From JAXMCI01 sp046349435 (GTDB lineage: Bacteria; Pseudomonadota; Alphaproteobacteria; Dongiales; Dongiaceae), in the NCBI GenBank assembly GCA_046349435.1, contig JAXMCI010000009.1, positions 143,232-207,231 of the forward strand: a DNA stretch of 64,000 nucleotides. Direction: 5' to 3'. The number at the start of each line of letters is the position of its first letter. The stretch's first letter is position 1. The notes beneath the pieces are model-generated. The model did no database searches and was not told the origin of the DNA. It saw only the letters and a list, made by a program, of their open reading frames with translations. Of this stretch, positions 54,124 to 63,368 are shown one piece after another. A program made the translations under genes and the position numbers.

Positions 54124-54155
54124 GCCGGCCACTCGGGCAGCCGGCCACTCGGGCA
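54124..54155. repeat. 16-bp perfect tandem duplication between convergent genes
   Basis: GCCGGCCACTCGGGCA occurs at 54124-54139 and again at 54140-54155, in the 62-bp gap between the ZIP-like gene and the convergent protease gene. No stem of terminator quality is formed by it alone. Confidence 0.85.
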
Positions 54156-54175
54156 GGCGGAACGGCGGGCGCCGC

Positions 54176-55297
54176 TCAGCTGCCCTGGCGCCCCGCCCGC
54201 TCGGCGGCGCCGCCCTCGCCCGGGGCGATCGTCACCGTGGCGCTGCGCGTGCCGCCCTTGCGCTCGACGGTGAGCGGCAGCGCGCTGCCGACGGCGGCGA
54301 GGCCGATGCGGGTGCGCAGCTGCGCGGCGCTGCGCACCGGGGTGTCGCCGATCGCGACGACGATGTCGCCGCGGCGCAGCCCGGCGCGCTCGGCCGGCGA
54401 GCCCGGCACGACGCGGGCCACCACCGCGCCCTGCAGCTGGCGCGAGCCCAGCGCCTGCGCCAGGTCGGGCGTCAGGTCCTGCAGCGCGACGCCGATATGG
54501 CCGCGCTCGACGCCGCCGCGGGCGAGGATCTGCTGCAGCACGCCGCGGGCCATGTTGATCGGCACGGCGAAGCCGATGCCGACATTGCCGCCGCCGGGCG
54601 CCAGGATCGCGGTGTTGATGCCGATCAGCCGGCCGCGCAGGTCGACCAGCGCGCCGCCCGAGTTGCCGGGATTGATCGAGGCGTCGGTCTGGATGAAGTC
54701 CTCGTAGCCCTCGATGCCGAGCCCGGTGCGGCCGAGCGCGCTGACGATGCCCGAGGTGACGGTCTGGCCGAGGCCGAAGGGATTGCCGATGGCGAGCACG
54801 AAGTCGCCGACCTCGAGCCGGTCGCTGTCGCCGAGCGGCAGCGCGGTCAGGCCGCTCGGCCGGTCGAGCCGCAGCACGGCGATGTCGGTGGCCTGGTCGC
54901 GGCCGACGACGCGGGCCTTGAAGCGGCGGCCGTCCTTGGTGGCGACCTCGGTGTCCACCGCGTTCTCGACGACGTGGTCGTTGGTCAGCACGATGCCGCG
55001 GGCGGCGTCGACGATGACGCCGGAGCCGGTCGCCTCGAAGTCCCGCACCACCGCTTCCGGCACGTCGAAGAACTGGCGGAACATCGGGTCGCGGAACAGC
55101 GGGTTCTCCTGCCGCACGCGCCCGCGCACCGAGATGTTGACGACCGCCGGGGTCACCTCGCGCAGCACCGGCGCCAGGCTCGGCACCTCGCCGCCGGCCG
55201 CCCAGGCCGGCAGGGTGGCGCCGGCCGGCGCCGCCGGCAGCCCGCCGGCCAGGATCAGCACCGCGAGACCGAGGCCGCGCAGCAGCCCGAGCGACAT
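54176..55297 (-). CDS. DegP/HtrA-family periplasmic serine protease
   Basis: From ATG 55297 (GGAGG upstream) the protein has 373 residues with a signal peptide (GLGLAVLILAGGLPAAPAGA). The catalytic triad is seen as His in LTNDHVVENA, Asp in ATDIAVLRLD and Ser in NPGNSGGALVDL. A single PDZ domain follows (about 265-360), so it resembles DegS or single-PDZ DegQ forms more than two-PDZ DegP. It degrades or refolds misfolded envelope proteins. Confidence 0.94.
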   Translation of the reverse strand: MSLGLLRGLGLAVLILAGGLPAAPAGATLPAWAAGGEVPSLAPVLREVTPAVVNISVRGRVRQENPLFRDPMFRQFFDVPEAVVRDFEATGSGVIVDAARGIVLTNDHVVENAVDTEVATKDGRRFKARVVGRDQATDIAVLRLDRPSGLTALPLGDSDRLEVGDFVLAIGNPFGLGQTVTSGIVSALGRTGLGIEGYEDFIQTDASINPGNSGGALVDLRGRLIGINTAILAPGGGNVGIGFAVPINMARGVLQQILARGGVERGHIGVALQDLTPDLAQALGSRQLQGAVVARVVPGSPAERAGLRRGDIVVAIGDTPVRSAAQLRTRIGLAAVGSALPLTVERKGGTRSATVTIAPGEGGAAERAGRQGS

Positions 55298-55491
55298 GGC
55301 ACACCTCCGCTTGCCCAATCCGGCCGCGGCCCCTCGCGACAGGCTGGATGCCGGGGCGCGGCGGCTCGGATTTGGGCGGTGCGCCGGCGATTTCAAGCGC
55401 GGCGGCGGGCGCCCTTGTTGCGCCGCGCGGGCTGCGCTAGAACGCCTCCCAGGCGCCCGCCGGCGCCGCAGCAAACGGACGGGCTAGAGCG

Positions 55492-55650
55492 ATGATCCAC
55501 ACGACCCACGGCAACGACCCGCTGCCGATCTCGCCGGAGCAGATGCTGGACGAGCATCGCAAGACCTGGAGCGGCTTCACCCGCGCCTTCACCATCGGGG
55601 CGGTGGCGATCGCCGTCCTGCTGATCCTGATGCGGATCTTCCTGGTCTAG
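55492..55650 (+). CDS. Small aa3-type cytochrome c oxidase subunit IV family protein
   Basis: This 52-residue protein starts MIHTTHGNDPLPISPEQM and continues as DEHRKTWSGFTRAFTIGAVAIAVLLILM. The EHRKTWxGF segment followed by one membrane helix is the signature of the bacterial aa3 oxidase subunit IV family (COX4_pro_2). It stands alone, without ctaCDEG nearby. The gene is small but its composition and start are convincing. Confidence 0.82.
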   Translation: MIHTTHGNDPLPISPEQMLDEHRKTWSGFTRAFTIGAVAIAVLLILMRIFLV

Positions 55651-55735
55651 AGCCGACGCACCCGGCCGCGGCCCCCGGGGAGCCGCCGCCGGGCGGAGCC
55701 GTTCGCCGGCCGGCAACCGCTGCGCCGGCCCGGCC

Positions 55736-55773
55736 GATCGTCAGACGACGATCCCGATCGTCAGCCGACGATC
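55736..55773 (-). repeat. Duplicated 18-bp hairpin at the ndk stop
   Basis: GATCGTCAGACGACGATC (55736-55753) and GATCGTCAGCCGACGATC (55756-55773) are two near-identical copies, each a GATCGTC/GACGATC stem with a four-base loop. The ndk stop (55761-55763) falls within the second. They lie in the convergent gap with the subunit IV gene and may serve as paired terminators. Confidence 0.75.
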
Positions 55774-56183
55774 TCGATGGCGCTGAAGAAGTAGCTGATC
55801 TCGGTGCGGGCGTTCTCCGCCGAGTCCGAGCCATGCACCGAGTTCGCCTCGATCGACTCGGCGAAGTCCTTGCGGATGGTGCCCGGGTCGGCCTTGGCCG
55901 GGTTGGTGGCGCCCATGATCTCGCGGTTGCGGGCGACCGCGTTCTCTCCCTCCAGCACCTGCACGACCACCGGGCCGCTGGTCATGAACCGGCAGAGGTC
56001 GTCGAAGAAGGGCCGCTCGCGATGCACGGCGTAGAAGCCCTCCGCCTGGGCGCGGGTCAGCAGCAGGCGCCGCTGGGCGACGACCCGCAGGCCGGCCTCC
56101 TCGAAGCGGGCGACGATCTTGCCCGTCAGGTTGCGGCGGGTCGCGTCGGGCTTGATGATCGACAGGGTGCGTTCGACGGCCAT
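55761..56183 (-). CDS. ndk: Nucleoside diphosphate kinase
   Basis: The 140-residue protein is a standard Ndk: MAVERTLSIIKPDATRRN, PFFDDLCRFMTSGPVVVQVLEGENAV, and the active-site His117 in EANSVHGSDSAENA. It equalises nucleoside triphosphate pools and functions as an oligomer. The ATG at 56183 fits the conserved N terminus. Divergent from the ABC-F gene by about 170 bp with no other gene between. Confidence 0.97.
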   Translation of the reverse strand: MAVERTLSIIKPDATRRNLTGKIVARFEEAGLRVVAQRRLLLTRAQAEGFYAVHRERPFFDDLCRFMTSGPVVVQVLEGENAVARNREIMGATNPAKADPGTIRKDFAESIEANSVHGSDSAENARTEISYFFSAIEIVG

Positions 56184-56353
56184 CGGGGGGTTCTCGCTGC
56201 TCCAGGGTGGGAAGTGCGGCGGCCTTATAGCCGGCCGGGGCCGGGGCAGCAATTGCCGCGTGCCGGCGCCCCCGTCGCCGGCACCGCCGCGCCCGCTTCC
56301 GGGGCCGCGCCGGCTTCCGGGGCCGCGGCGGCCCGTGCTATCACCCGCGCGCC

Positions 56354-58254
56354 ATGCTCACCATCACCGATCTCACCTACCGGGTGGCCGGCCGCACCCT
56401 GATCGAGGGCGCCTCGCTGACCCTGCCGGACGGCCATCATGCCGGCCTCGTCGGGCGCAACGGCACCGGCAAGTCGACGCTGCTGAAGCTGATCGCGGGC
56501 GAGCTGCACGCCGATGCCGGGATCGTCACCCTGCCCTCGCGCGCCCGCATCGGCATGCTGGCGCAGGAGGCGCCGGACGGGCCGGAGAGCCTGATCGACA
56601 CGGTGCTGGCCGCCGACCGCGAGCGCAGCCGGCTGCTGGCCGAGGCCGAGCACGCCAGCGACCCGCACCGCATCGCCGAGATCCACACCCGGCTGGCCGA
56701 CATCGGCGCCCATGCGGCGCCGGCCCGGGCGGCCTCGATCCTGGCCGGCCTCGGCTTCGACGCCGCCGCCCAGGCGCGCCCCTGCCGCGAGTTCTCCGGC
56801 GGCTGGCGCATGCGGGTCGCGCTCGCCGCCGTGCTGTTCGCCGCCCCCGACCTGCTGCTGCTCGACGAGCCGACCAACCATCTCGACCTCGAGGCGACGC
56901 TCTGGCTCGAGAGCTACCTCAAGACCTACCCGCACACCATGCTGCTGGTCAGCCACGACCGCGACCTGCTGAACACCGCGGTCGACCACATCGTGCATCT
57001 CGAGGAGCGCCGGCTCACCCTCTATGCCGGCGGCTACGACCGCTTCGAGCGGACGCGGGCCGAGCGGCTGGAGAACCAGGCGGCGGCGCGGGTCAAGCAG
57101 ATCGCCCAGCGCCGCCACATGCAGGCCTTCATCGACCGCTTCCGCTACAAGGCGAGCAAGGCGCGCCAGGCGCAGTCGCGCATCAAGGCGCTGGCCCGGA
57201 TGGAGCCGATCGCCGCGGTCAGCGAGGCGCACACCGTCGCCTTCGAGTTCCCCTCGCCCGAGCCGCTGGCGCCGCCGCTGATCACCCTCGACCATGTCGA
57301 CGTCGGCTACGAGGCCGGGCGGCCGGTGCTGCGCGGCCTCGACCTCCGCCTCGACATGGACGACCGCATCGCGCTGCTCGGCGCCAACGGCAACGGCAAG
57401 TCGACGCTGGTCAAGCTGCTCGCCCAGCGCCTGGCGCCGATGGCCGGGCAGTCGCGCCGCTCCGGCAAGCTCAAGATCGGCTATTTCGCCCAGCACCAGG
57501 CCGAGGAGCTCGACCTCGACGCCACCCCGCTGCTGCTGATGGAGCGCCTGACGCCGTTCTCCAACGAGCAGAAGCGCCGCTCGCACCTCGCCCGCTTCGG
57601 CTTCGGCGTCGAGCATGTCGGGACCCGGGTCGGCGACCTCTCGGGCGGCGAGAAGGCCCGTCTGCTGTTCGCCCTGATGAGCCGCGAGGCGCCGCACATC
57701 CTGCTGCTCGACGAGCCGACCAACCATCTCGACGTCGATGCCCGCCAGGCGCTGGTCCAGGCGATCAACGGCTTCACCGGCGCCGTCGTGCTGATCAGCC
57801 ACGACCCGCATTTGATCGAGCTCACCGCCGACCGGCTGTGGCTGGTCGCCGACGGCACCTGCCGGCAATATGACGGCGACCTCGACGACTACCGCCGGCT
57901 GCTGCTCGAGGAGCGGCGCGAGCGCGCCGCCGAGCGGCGCCAGGAGCGGCAGGCCGCCGCGGGCGGCACCGGCCCGGCCGGCCACACCGCCGCCGAGCGC
58001 AAGGCGCAGCGCCGCGCCGCCGCCGAGGCGCGCGCCGGCGCCACCGACCTGAAGCGCGCCGCCGCCGCGGCCGAAAGAAGCTGGAGCAGCTGCTGCAGCG
58101 CCGCGCCCAGCTCGAGGCCCGGCTCGCCGACCCCGCCGTCTATGGCGGCCCCACCGCCGAGCTGATGCAGCTCCAGCTCAAGTTCGGCGAGGTCAAGAAG
58201 GCGATCGCCGCGGCCGAGGAGAGCTGGCTGGAGGCGCAGGCCGCGCTGGAGTAG
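56354..58254 (+). CDS. ABC-F family ATPase with -1 frameshift near the C terminus
   Basis: Two ABC domains are present: Walker A GRNGTGKSTLL and GANGNGKSTLV, signatures FSGGWRMRVAL and LSGGEKARLLF, and LLLDEPTNHLD twice. The linker RRHMQAFIDRFRYKASKARQ is typical of ABC-F ribosome-associated proteins (Uup/YheS type), which rescue or protect translating ribosomes. The frame starting at ATG 56354 ends at 58165 in junk sequence. At about 58074, in GCCGAAAGAAG, a shift to the -1 frame restores a normal coiled-coil tail (KKLEQLLQRRAQLEARL) up to TAG 58254. One base is probably missing from this assembly or strain. Confidence 0.88.
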
Positions 58255-58261
58255 CGGGGCT

Positions 58262-58283
58262 CGCCGGCCTCACCAAGCCGGCG
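58262..58283 (+). terminator. Hairpin after the ABC-F gene
   Basis: CGCCGGC (58262-58268) pairs with GCCGGCG (58277-58283) with an eight-base loop, eight bases after the restored ABC-F stop. It has no T-tract. The remaining gap to 58445 has no gene. Confidence 0.4.
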
Positions 58284-58445
58284 CATCCCGGATGACTGGA
58301 GCGGCCGCTCGCCCCAAGACGGGCGCGCCCGCGGCACGAAGGCTGCCATGTCTCCGTGCCCCCTGATCATGCGAGCAACGACGCCGCGCGGCCAGCGAGC
58401 CCAACCGTAGTGCTGCCTCACTGTCACCTTTGCCCGCCCTGGAGA

Positions 58446-59864
58446 TCACAGCGGCAGGCGCCGTTCCCGCCAGGGATTGGCGCGCTCGAATGCAGTAGCG
58501 CCGCGGAAGACGCGCAGATCGTCGTAGCTGCGGGCGGCGATGTGCAGGCCGATCGGCACACCGTCGCGCGAGCAGCCGTTCGGCACGCTGATCGCGGGAA
58601 TCCAGCTCACCATGTTGAACGGGTAGGTCAGCACCCATTGCAGGTAGGCGTCGACGCGCCGCCCGTTGATCTCGAACGCCGCATCCATGTTGCTGTGATC
58701 GGCGCGGACGCTCGGGACGGCCAGGGTCGGCGAGATCAGCAGGTCGTAGCTCTCCAGGATGGGCGCTATCGCCTGCTGCATGCGGCCGCGCATGTCGTTC
58801 ACCTTGTAGAGGTCGGTCGCGCTGTGCCCGAGGCCCTTCTCGACGACGTGCACCACATGCGGGTTCATCCGGTCGCGCCACTGGGGCAGCAGCGGCGCAA
58901 GCAGCGTCGCCGCCATCCCCTCCCAGTAGGTGTAGAACGCATCGAGGCAGTCCAGGCTCCAGCCGACCGACACCTCCTCGACGACGCAGCCGAGGTCCGC
59001 GAAGACGCGGGCGGCTGCGCGCGTCGCCGCGGCGACCTCCGGATCGACCTCGAAATAGCCGAGGTCGACCGACAGGGCGACGCGCCAGCCGCGGATGTCG
59101 GGAAAGCTGTCGGGCAGAACCAGCCGCTCGCGCAGGCTGCCCATGTCGTCGGGATGCGGTCCCGACATCACGTTCTGCATGAGCGCCGCATCCGCAACCG
59201 ACCGCGTCAGCGGACCGTAGCGCAGCAGCAGCTCGATCGGGTGGTCCCGGTCGACGGGATTGCGGCCGAAGGGCGGCAGGTAGCCGACGATGCCGCAGGC
59301 CGATGCCGGGATGCGGATCGAACCGCCGCCGTCGGTGCCGTCGGCCAGCGTCGCCATGCCGGTGGCGACGGCCACGGCGCTGCCGCCCGAGGAGCCTCCG
59401 GGGCTGAACCGGATATTCCAGGGATTCCGGGTGACGCCCCAGCGCGGGCTATGCGTGGTGGCGGAGGAGGCGAACTCGGGGGTCGTCGTCCGGCATGTCA
59501 TGATGGCGCCGGCGTCAAGCAGGCGCCGTACGGTCGGCGCCGTATAGGCCGGCCGGTGACCGTCGAAAACGTACGAGCCGTAGGTGGTGATCTCGCCCTC
59601 GACGGAGTGGAAGTCCTTGATCGCGACGGTGAGGCCCTCGAGGGGCCGCAACCCTTCTCCTCTCTGGTAGCGGCTCTCGGCCTTGGCCGCCTGCGACAGC
59701 GCGCGGTCGAAGTAGGTGGCGGTCAGGGCGTTGAGCTGCGGATTGACGGCTTCGATCCGCGCAATCTGCGCCTCCAGGAGTTCCACCGGCGAAAGCTCGC
59801 GCCGTCGGAACAACCTCAACGCCTCTACGGCGTCGAGACAGCACAGCGTCGCGTCGATGGCCAT
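58446..59864 (-). CDS. Amidase signature-family hydrolase
   Basis: ATG 59864 has AGGAGG upstream and gives 472 residues. The Ser-cisSer-Lys triad is clear: Lys83 in LTVAIKDFH, Ser158 in FSPGGSSGGSAVAV and the nucleophile Ser182 in TDGGGSIRIP. Family members hydrolyse amide bonds, from indole acetamide to Glu-tRNA. The lack of GatB/GatC neighbours and the adjoining GntR regulator and peptide transporter argue for a catabolic amidase with an imported substrate. Substrate unknown. Confidence 0.92.
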   Translation of the reverse strand: MAIDATLCCLDAVEALRLFRRRELSPVELLEAQIARIEAVNPQLNALTATYFDRALSQAAKAESRYQRGEGLRPLEGLTVAIKDFHSVEGEITTYGSYVFDGHRPAYTAPTVRRLLDAGAIMTCRTTTPEFASSATTHSPRWGVTRNPWNIRFSPGGSSGGSAVAVATGMATLADGTDGGGSIRIPASACGIVGYLPPFGRNPVDRDHPIELLLRYGPLTRSVADAALMQNVMSGPHPDDMGSLRERLVLPDSFPDIRGWRVALSVDLGYFEVDPEVAAATRAAARVFADLGCVVEEVSVGWSLDCLDAFYTYWEGMAATLLAPLLPQWRDRMNPHVVHVVEKGLGHSATDLYKVNDMRGRMQQAIAPILESYDLLISPTLAVPSVRADHSNMDAAFEINGRRVDAYLQWVLTYPFNMVSWIPAISVPNGCSRDGVPIGLHIAARSYDDLRVFRGATAFERANPWRERRLPL

Positions 59865-59925
59865 CGCCGGACCTCCTCGAAGACGGGCTCGCTGCGACGA
59901 TTGCACCGGTATTGACGCCGGCCGT

Positions 59926-59943
59926 CAATCATCATGATAATTG
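59926..59943. promoter_or_regulatory. Near-perfect palindrome between amidase and GntR genes
   Basis: CAATCATCATGATAATTG at 59926-59943 is an 18-base inverted repeat with one mismatched pair, centred on ATCATGAT, in the divergent promoter gap. Such sites are typical operators of GntR regulators, so the neighbouring gene product is the likely ligand-responsive repressor of both directions. Confidence 0.6.
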
Positions 59944-59971
59944 CCTGCGTTGGAGACAGGGGCGGGCTGGC

Positions 59972-60724
59972 ATGCGGGGGCAGCAGCGGGCGCGCAAGCG
60001 ATCCGATCTGATCGCCGACGAGATCAAGAGCTGGGTCGTCCAGGGCCGGCTGGGCTCCGGCGACCGGCTGCCGCCGGAGCACGAGCTGATCAGCCGGCTC
60101 CGCGCCAGCAAGGGCACCGTCCGGGAAGCCCTGAAGTCGCTCGAGGTGCAGGGCATGGTGCGGATCCTGCGCGGCGCCGCCGGAGGCGCCGAGATCGCCG
60201 CAGTGTCGCGCGACCGTGCGATCGGGCTGCTCTGCAACCACCTCTATTTCCACACCCCCTCCATCGGCGAGGTCTACCGGCTGCGCCGGCTCGTCGAGCC
60301 GGAGATGGCAGCCGCGACGGTCGGCCACCTCGACGAGACGGCGCTCGCCGAGCTCGAGCGCATCATCGCGGAGACACGCGGCCAGCCGTCCAGCGCCGAG
60401 AAGCGACGCCAGTTGCGCACCGACGAGCTGCTCTTCCACGACATCATAGCCGCCGCCTGCCCGGACGTGCTGCTCGGCTTCGTCAGCCAGCTGATCAACC
60501 GGCTGCTGCGGGACATCGTGGTTCTCCGCAAGATCTACCTCGCACCGGAAACACGCTTCCGCAGCGACAACCACCGGTCGCACCGCGAGATCGTGGAGGC
60601 GTTGCGCCGCGGCGAGCGGGACGCCGTGCGCCGACTCATGGCGGAGCACATGGAAGAGGCGGAGCGCCACATGATCCGGCTCGGCGGCGTCGTCGAGCGC
60701 GTCAACCTGCTGCACACCCTCTAG
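59972..60724 (+). CDS. GntR-family transcriptional regulator, FCD subfamily
   Basis: ATG 59972 gives 250 residues. The winged helix is RKRSDLIADEIKSWVVQGRLGSGDRLPPEHELISRL with the recognition helix ASKGTVREALKSLEVQG. The C-terminal FCD domain (about 90-240) has the metal/ligand His positions in LLFHDIIAA and NHRSHREIVEALRRG. It probably controls the amidase and the transporter that follows (28-bp gap to the binding-protein gene). Confidence 0.92.
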   Translation: MRGQQRARKRSDLIADEIKSWVVQGRLGSGDRLPPEHELISRLRASKGTVREALKSLEVQGMVRILRGAAGGAEIAAVSRDRAIGLLCNHLYFHTPSIGEVYRLRRLVEPEMAAATVGHLDETALAELERIIAETRGQPSSAEKRRQLRTDELLFHDIIAAACPDVLLGFVSQLINRLLRDIVVLRKIYLAPETRFRSDNHRSHREIVEALRRGERDAVRRLMAEHMEEAERHMIRLGGVVERVNLLHTL

Positions 60725-60752
60725 GCACAACCAAGCGAGAACAGGAGGCATC

Positions 60753-62330
60753 ATGCGCGACATGCACACCCTGCCCACCCTTTCCCGACGGCGGATGCTG
60801 GCCCTCACGGGGGCAGGCGCGGGCCTGGCGCTGGCCGGCGGCTGGCGCCGGACGGCGCTCGCCGCGAGCGGCGGCGAGATCGTCTGGGCCAAGCCCCTCG
60901 AAACCACCATGTTCGATCCGCACACGGCGATCCTCGGCTCGTCCTGGCAGCTGCTGCACATGATCTACGACTCGCTCGTCGACATGGACAACCTGAAGCC
61001 GGTGCCGCGACTCGCCCTGTCCTGGGAGAACCCAGACCCCAGGACCTGGGTCTTCCACATCCGCAAGGGCGTGAAGTTCTCCAACGGTCGCGAGATGACG
61101 CTTGAGGACGTCTCGGGCAGCATCATGCGGGTCGCCGACCCCAAGACCGGCTCGTTCTTCATCAACGAGCTGGGCAAGATCGACAAGGTCGAGACGACGG
61201 GCTCCGACGAGGTGGTGATCCGCCTGCACGAGTCTTTCGGCCCGGTGCTCGACGCACTCTCGGCGACCATGACCTCGATCCTGCCGATGCAGGAATTGCA
61301 GGCCGGCACCTTCGATCCGACCAAGCAGATGCTGGGAACCGGGCCGTTCATGGTCGAATCGCACGTCCAGGACGACCACTGGGTCCTGGCGCGCAATCCC
61401 CACTACTGGGAGGCCGGCCTTCCCAAGCTCGACAAGATAACGGTGCGCATCATGCCGGCCGACCCGGCACGGATCGCCGCGCTGCGCGACGGCACCGTCG
61501 ATATCGCCTCCTTCGAGGCGAGTCCCGACGCGCCGCTCCTGGTGCGCGACATCCCCAACGTCACCGCCGTGGTCGAGGACGTCTCGAACTACTACTTCCT
61601 CGGGCTCAACGCGGTCTGGGACAAGTCCCCCTTTCGCAACGCCAAGCTGCGCCAGGCGGTCGTGCTGACGCTCGACCGAGCCCGGATCCGCGATCTCGCG
61701 CTCGGCGGAGCCGGCGACCCCACGACCGTGATGGCGCCGGCGTTCAAGAGCTGCGACACGAGCAAGCTGCCGCTGTGGAACCGCGACGTCGAGAAGGCCA
61801 AGGCCGTGCTGAAGGAGTCCGGGGCCGAGGGGACGTCGTTCGAGCTGGTGGTCCGCAACATCCCGGCCGACATCCAGATGGCCCAGGTGGTCAAGGACAA
61901 CGTCGCCGAGATCGGGCTGACCGCCAACATTGCGGTGATCGAGGAAGGCGTCTGGGTGAAGCGCGCCTGGGTCGACAACCCGAGCCAGTTTCAGGCGATG
62001 ATCACCTGGTATGCGGGCTATTCCGACCCGGTCATGAGCACCCTCTGGTGGAATCCCAAGGTGGCCGGCTTTACCGCCGGGCACGTTCCCTTCGACCAGG
62101 CCATCGCCGATGCGATCAACAAAGGCTTCACCACGCCGAAGAACGATCCCGCCCGGGCCGAGGCGCTGCAGCAGCTCTGCACCCTGATCGACGAGCAGGC
62201 GGTCAAGGTTCCGCTCTGCACGCGCAAGGACACCATCGCCTACCGCTCCGACCGCCTGAAGCCGAACCTGTCGCATTTCGAAGGCTACGTGAACACGCTG
62301 CATGGCATCGAGACCTACGAGAAGGTCTGA
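60753..62330 (+). CDS. TAT-type peptide ABC transporter substrate-binding protein, family 5
   Basis: The 525-residue protein has a twin-arginine leader (LSRRRMLALTGAGAGLALAGG). Mature motifs: FDPHTAILGSSWQLLHMIYDSL, LALSWENPDPRTWVFHIRKGVKFSNGREMTLED, and FRNAKLRQAVVLTLDR. It precedes two DppB/DppC-like permeases, so it is the binding subunit of a peptide or amide importer. ATG 60753 follows GGAGG in CAGGAGGCATC. Confidence 0.93.
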   Translation: MRDMHTLPTLSRRRMLALTGAGAGLALAGGWRRTALAASGGEIVWAKPLETTMFDPHTAILGSSWQLLHMIYDSLVDMDNLKPVPRLALSWENPDPRTWVFHIRKGVKFSNGREMTLEDVSGSIMRVADPKTGSFFINELGKIDKVETTGSDEVVIRLHESFGPVLDALSATMTSILPMQELQAGTFDPTKQMLGTGPFMVESHVQDDHWVLARNPHYWEAGLPKLDKITVRIMPADPARIAALRDGTVDIASFEASPDAPLLVRDIPNVTAVVEDVSNYYFLGLNAVWDKSPFRNAKLRQAVVLTLDRARIRDLALGGAGDPTTVMAPAFKSCDTSKLPLWNRDVEKAKAVLKESGAEGTSFELVVRNIPADIQMAQVVKDNVAEIGLTANIAVIEEGVWVKRAWVDNPSQFQAMITWYAGYSDPVMSTLWWNPKVAGFTAGHVPFDQAIADAINKGFTTPKNDPARAEALQQLCTLIDEQAVKVPLCTRKDTIAYRSDRLKPNLSHFEGYVNTLHGIETYEKV

Positions 62331-62408
62331 GCCGCTGGGACCGGCCGGGCGGGCGCGAGGCGCCGGCCCGGCCGGCTGGCCGCGTCATACCGGGCATCGC
62401 GTGCCGCG

Positions 62409-63368
62409 ATGAAGGCGTTCGCGACCTACGCCGCGGGCCGCCTGGCGAGCGCGGCGCTCACCCTGCTCGGCATCTCGCTGCTGATCTTCGTGGCCATGCG
62501 GTCCCTCGAGGGGAACTTCGAGGACATCATGACACCGCAGGGTCCGCCGCAGCTGCGCGAGCAGATCCGCGCCCGCTTCGGCTTCGATCAGCCACTGCCC
62601 GTGCAGTACCTGAAGTGGGTGAGTGCGGCCCTGCAGGGCGATTTCGGCGTGTCGCTGGTGACGCAGGCGCCGATCTGGCCGCAATTCGCCGAGCGCCTCT
62701 CCGTCAGCGCCGAGATCGCCCTGCTCACCACGCTCCTCGCCCTGACGCTCGGCCTGCCGCTCGGGCTTGCTTCCGGGCTCGCAAGGGGCAGCGCCGGCAA
62801 GGTGGCGAGCCGCCTGGCCGGGGCGCTGCTCATGAGCGTGCCCGATTTCGTCGTGGCGAGCGTGCTCATCTACGTCTTCTCGAAATACGCGCTCGGGCTC
62901 ACCATCGGCCGCTGGGTCGAGCTCGGCAGCGACCCGGTCGGCCACCTCCGGGCGGTCGTGCTGCCCTGCCTGGCGCTGGCGCCGCTCGGGACGGGGCTGA
63001 TCATGGCGACCTGCCGGCATGCCGTCCTGTCGATCCTGGCCGAGAGCCATGTCGCCGCGGCCGTGGCGCGCGGCAAGTCGCGCGGCCAGATCGTGCGCCA
63101 GCACGTTCTGCGCAACGCCGCGATCCCCGTCGTTACCGTGCTCGCCATCTACTGCGGCTTCCTGCTCGGCGGCACGGTGCTGGTCGAGCTCATCTTCTCG
63201 CTGCCGGGCTTTGGACGATTCCTGCTGCAGGGGGTGCTGAACCGCGACTATCCGGTGGTGCAGGCGGGCGTGCTGATCGTCGCCGCCTTCTTCGTCGCCC
63301 TCAACATGGCGGCCGACCTGCTCTATGGCTGGCTCGACCCGCGCGTCGCCGCCGGGGTGCGGCGATGA
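62409..63368 (+). CDS. Dipeptide/oligopeptide ABC transporter permease (DppB-like)
   Basis: The 319-residue protein has six membrane helices. The N-terminal FAMRSLEGNFEDIMTPQGP-type loop with LREQIRARFGFDQPLPVQYLKW is characteristic of DppB/OppB. The coupling loop AAAVARGKSRGQIVRQHVLRNA and a late helix LLGGTVLVELIFSLPGFGRFLLQGVLNRDYPVV complete the family pattern. It overlaps the next permease by 4 bp (ATGA). Confidence 0.95.
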   Translation: MKAFATYAAGRLASAALTLLGISLLIFVAMRSLEGNFEDIMTPQGPPQLREQIRARFGFDQPLPVQYLKWVSAALQGDFGVSLVTQAPIWPQFAERLSVSAEIALLTTLLALTLGLPLGLASGLARGSAGKVASRLAGALLMSVPDFVVASVLIYVFSKYALGLTIGRWVELGSDPVGHLRAVVLPCLALAPLGTGLIMATCRHAVLSILAESHVAAAVARGKSRGQIVRQHVLRNAAIPVVTVLAIYCGFLLGGTVLVELIFSLPGFGRFLLQGVLNRDYPVVQAGVLIVAAFFVALNMAADLLYGWLDPRVAAGVRR

